Below, piece after piece: positions 63,387 through 64,000 of a stretch of DNA of 64,000 bases; the first letter of the stretch is position 1, and each line of letters begins with the position of its first letter. Position numbers and translations under genes: made by a program. This DNA is from Lewinellaceae bacterium (GTDB taxonomy: Bacteria; Bacteroidota; Bacteroidia; Chitinophagales; Saprospiraceae). The stretch spans positions 110,234 to 174,233 of the forward strand of contig JAHELJ010000005.1 of assembly GCA_024644235.1 (NCBI GenBank), read 5' to 3'. The notes under the pieces are model-generated. The model saw only the letters and a program-made list of their open reading frames with translations, made no database searches and had not been told where the DNA came from.

Positions 63387-64000
63387 ATGAAAAGCATAAA
63401 AGGACCTGCCATTTTCCTTGCCCAGTTTGCCGGAGATGACCCTCCCTACAACAGTCTGGAAGGATTATGTAAGTGGGCTGCCGACTTTGGATATATCGGG
63501 GTGCAGATTCCAACCTGGGATGGCCGGATCATTGATCTCAAGCAAGCCGCTGAGAGTAAAGACTACTGCGATGATTTCAAAGGGCGCGCGAAAGAATGTG
63601 GCGTGGAAATTACGGAGTTGTCAACTCATTTGCAGGGCCAATTGGTGGCAGTACATCCGGCTTATGATGTAATGTTCGACGGCTTTGCTCCTCCTGAAGT
63701 GAGAAATAATTCATCTGCTCGCACCGATTGGGCTGTGCAACAATTGAAGTATGGTGCGATGGCCAGTCGCAACATGGGGATCGATGTTCATGTGACTTTT
63801 TCTGGAGCTTTCATCTGGCACACCGTATACCCATGGCCACAGCGACCGGAAGGATTGGTTCAGACAGCCTTCAAAGCACTGGCGGACCGTTGGCTACCTA
63901 TCCTCAATTTCTTTGACGAGCATGGTGTTGACGTTTGCTACGAGATCCATCCGGGAGAGGATATTCACGATGGCATCACTTTTGAAATGTTTCGTGAAGC
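63387..64000 (+). CDS. Sugar phosphate isomerase/epimerase, cut by window end
   Basis: The frame begins MKSIKGPAIFLAQFAGDDPP and is open to the end of the window (204 complete codons). TIM-barrel features of the xylose-isomerase-like family are visible: GYIGVQIPTWDG, ITELSTHLQGQLV, and CYEIHPGEDIHDG with metal-binding glutamate and histidine. The C terminus lies beyond the window. It follows the Gfo/Idh gene after 46 bp and is probably co-transcribed. Confidence 0.85.
   Translation, partial: MKSIKGPAIFLAQFAGDDPPYNSLEGLCKWAADFGYIGVQIPTWDGRIIDLKQAAESKDYCDDFKGRAKECGVEITELSTHLQGQLVAVHPAYDVMFDGFAPPEVRNNSSARTDWAVQQLKYGAMASRNMGIDVHVTFSGAFIWHTVYPWPQRPEGLVQTAFKALADRWLPILNFFDEHGVDVCYEIHPGEDIHDGITFEMFRE

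Noticed and set aside
1-64000. tRNA or rRNA genes
   Set aside because: No cloverleaf with a GTTCGA-type T loop or CCA-end context, and no rRNA core sequence, was recognised on either strand; short tRNAs could still be missed by eye.

Overview
The window comes from a member of the Bacteroidota, most likely a Cytophagales- or Saprospiria-like environmental bacterium. The evidence is a Por-secretion (type IX) C-terminal sorting domain, a 'reg-prop' propeller histidine kinase, a FISUMP-domain protein, an S74 tail-fibre-type secreted protein, GH3 enzymes with EF-hand-like leaders, a DUF4173-type membrane protein and weak Shine-Dalgarno signals. No rRNA, tRNA, CRISPR array or phage module was recognised.

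Layout. 1-16 kb is housekeeping and accessory chromosome: an octamer tandem repeat, a frameshifted small secreted protein, an endonuclease/exonuclease/phosphatase membrane protein, a GH3-type acyl-adenylase, a metallopeptidase, a GH3 glycosidase, alpha-glucan phosphorylase, an adenylate cyclase, an aminotransferase/esterase pair and a P1 (DmpA-like) peptidase. 16.1-21.4 kb is an A+T-rich seven-gene operon (BKACE enzyme, two sulfotransferases, FdtA-like cupin, DegT aminotransferase, NeuD-like acyltransferase, GT2-like protein). It sits between two ~249-bp direct repeats made of the 5' end of the P1 peptidase gene and looks like an inserted island. 21.7-30 kb is glycan scavenging: AGE-family epimerase plus sialidase, then a second P1 peptidase (frameshifted), VOC, DoxX, a sugar isomerase/epimerase and a second GH3 enzyme.

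30-36 kb holds an orphan thiolase, a 1094-residue multicopper-oxidase/galactose-oxidase-like fusion without a signal peptide, and a decayed IS3-family transposase. 36-45 kb is a propeller sensor kinase and its NarL-type regulator followed by three secreted proteins. 45-49 kb contains a 48-codon gene with a strong terminator, a chimeric scrap of two other genes in the window, a frameshifted trypsin-like protease and a cyclase-TPR protein. 49-54 kb is a run of ATP-dependent ligase, ligase-associated exonuclease, a FAH-family hydrolase and an SDR. 54-64 kb has an erythromycin-esterase-like protein, ThiL, a saccharopine-dehydrogenase-like protein, an IS110 element lying between 74-bp direct repeats, and a sugar catabolism group (xylose isomerase, Gfo/Idh/MocA oxidoreductase, sugar isomerase cut by the window edge).

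Three otherwise intact genes are broken at homopolymer runs (A7 near 367, a C4 run at 24809-24812, A7 near 46117). Sequencing error is therefore a serious alternative to gene decay. The best candidates for something undescribed are the BKACE-sulfotransferase-aminosugar island and the copper-oxidase fusion protein. All functional statements come from reading motifs by eye; no database search was run.
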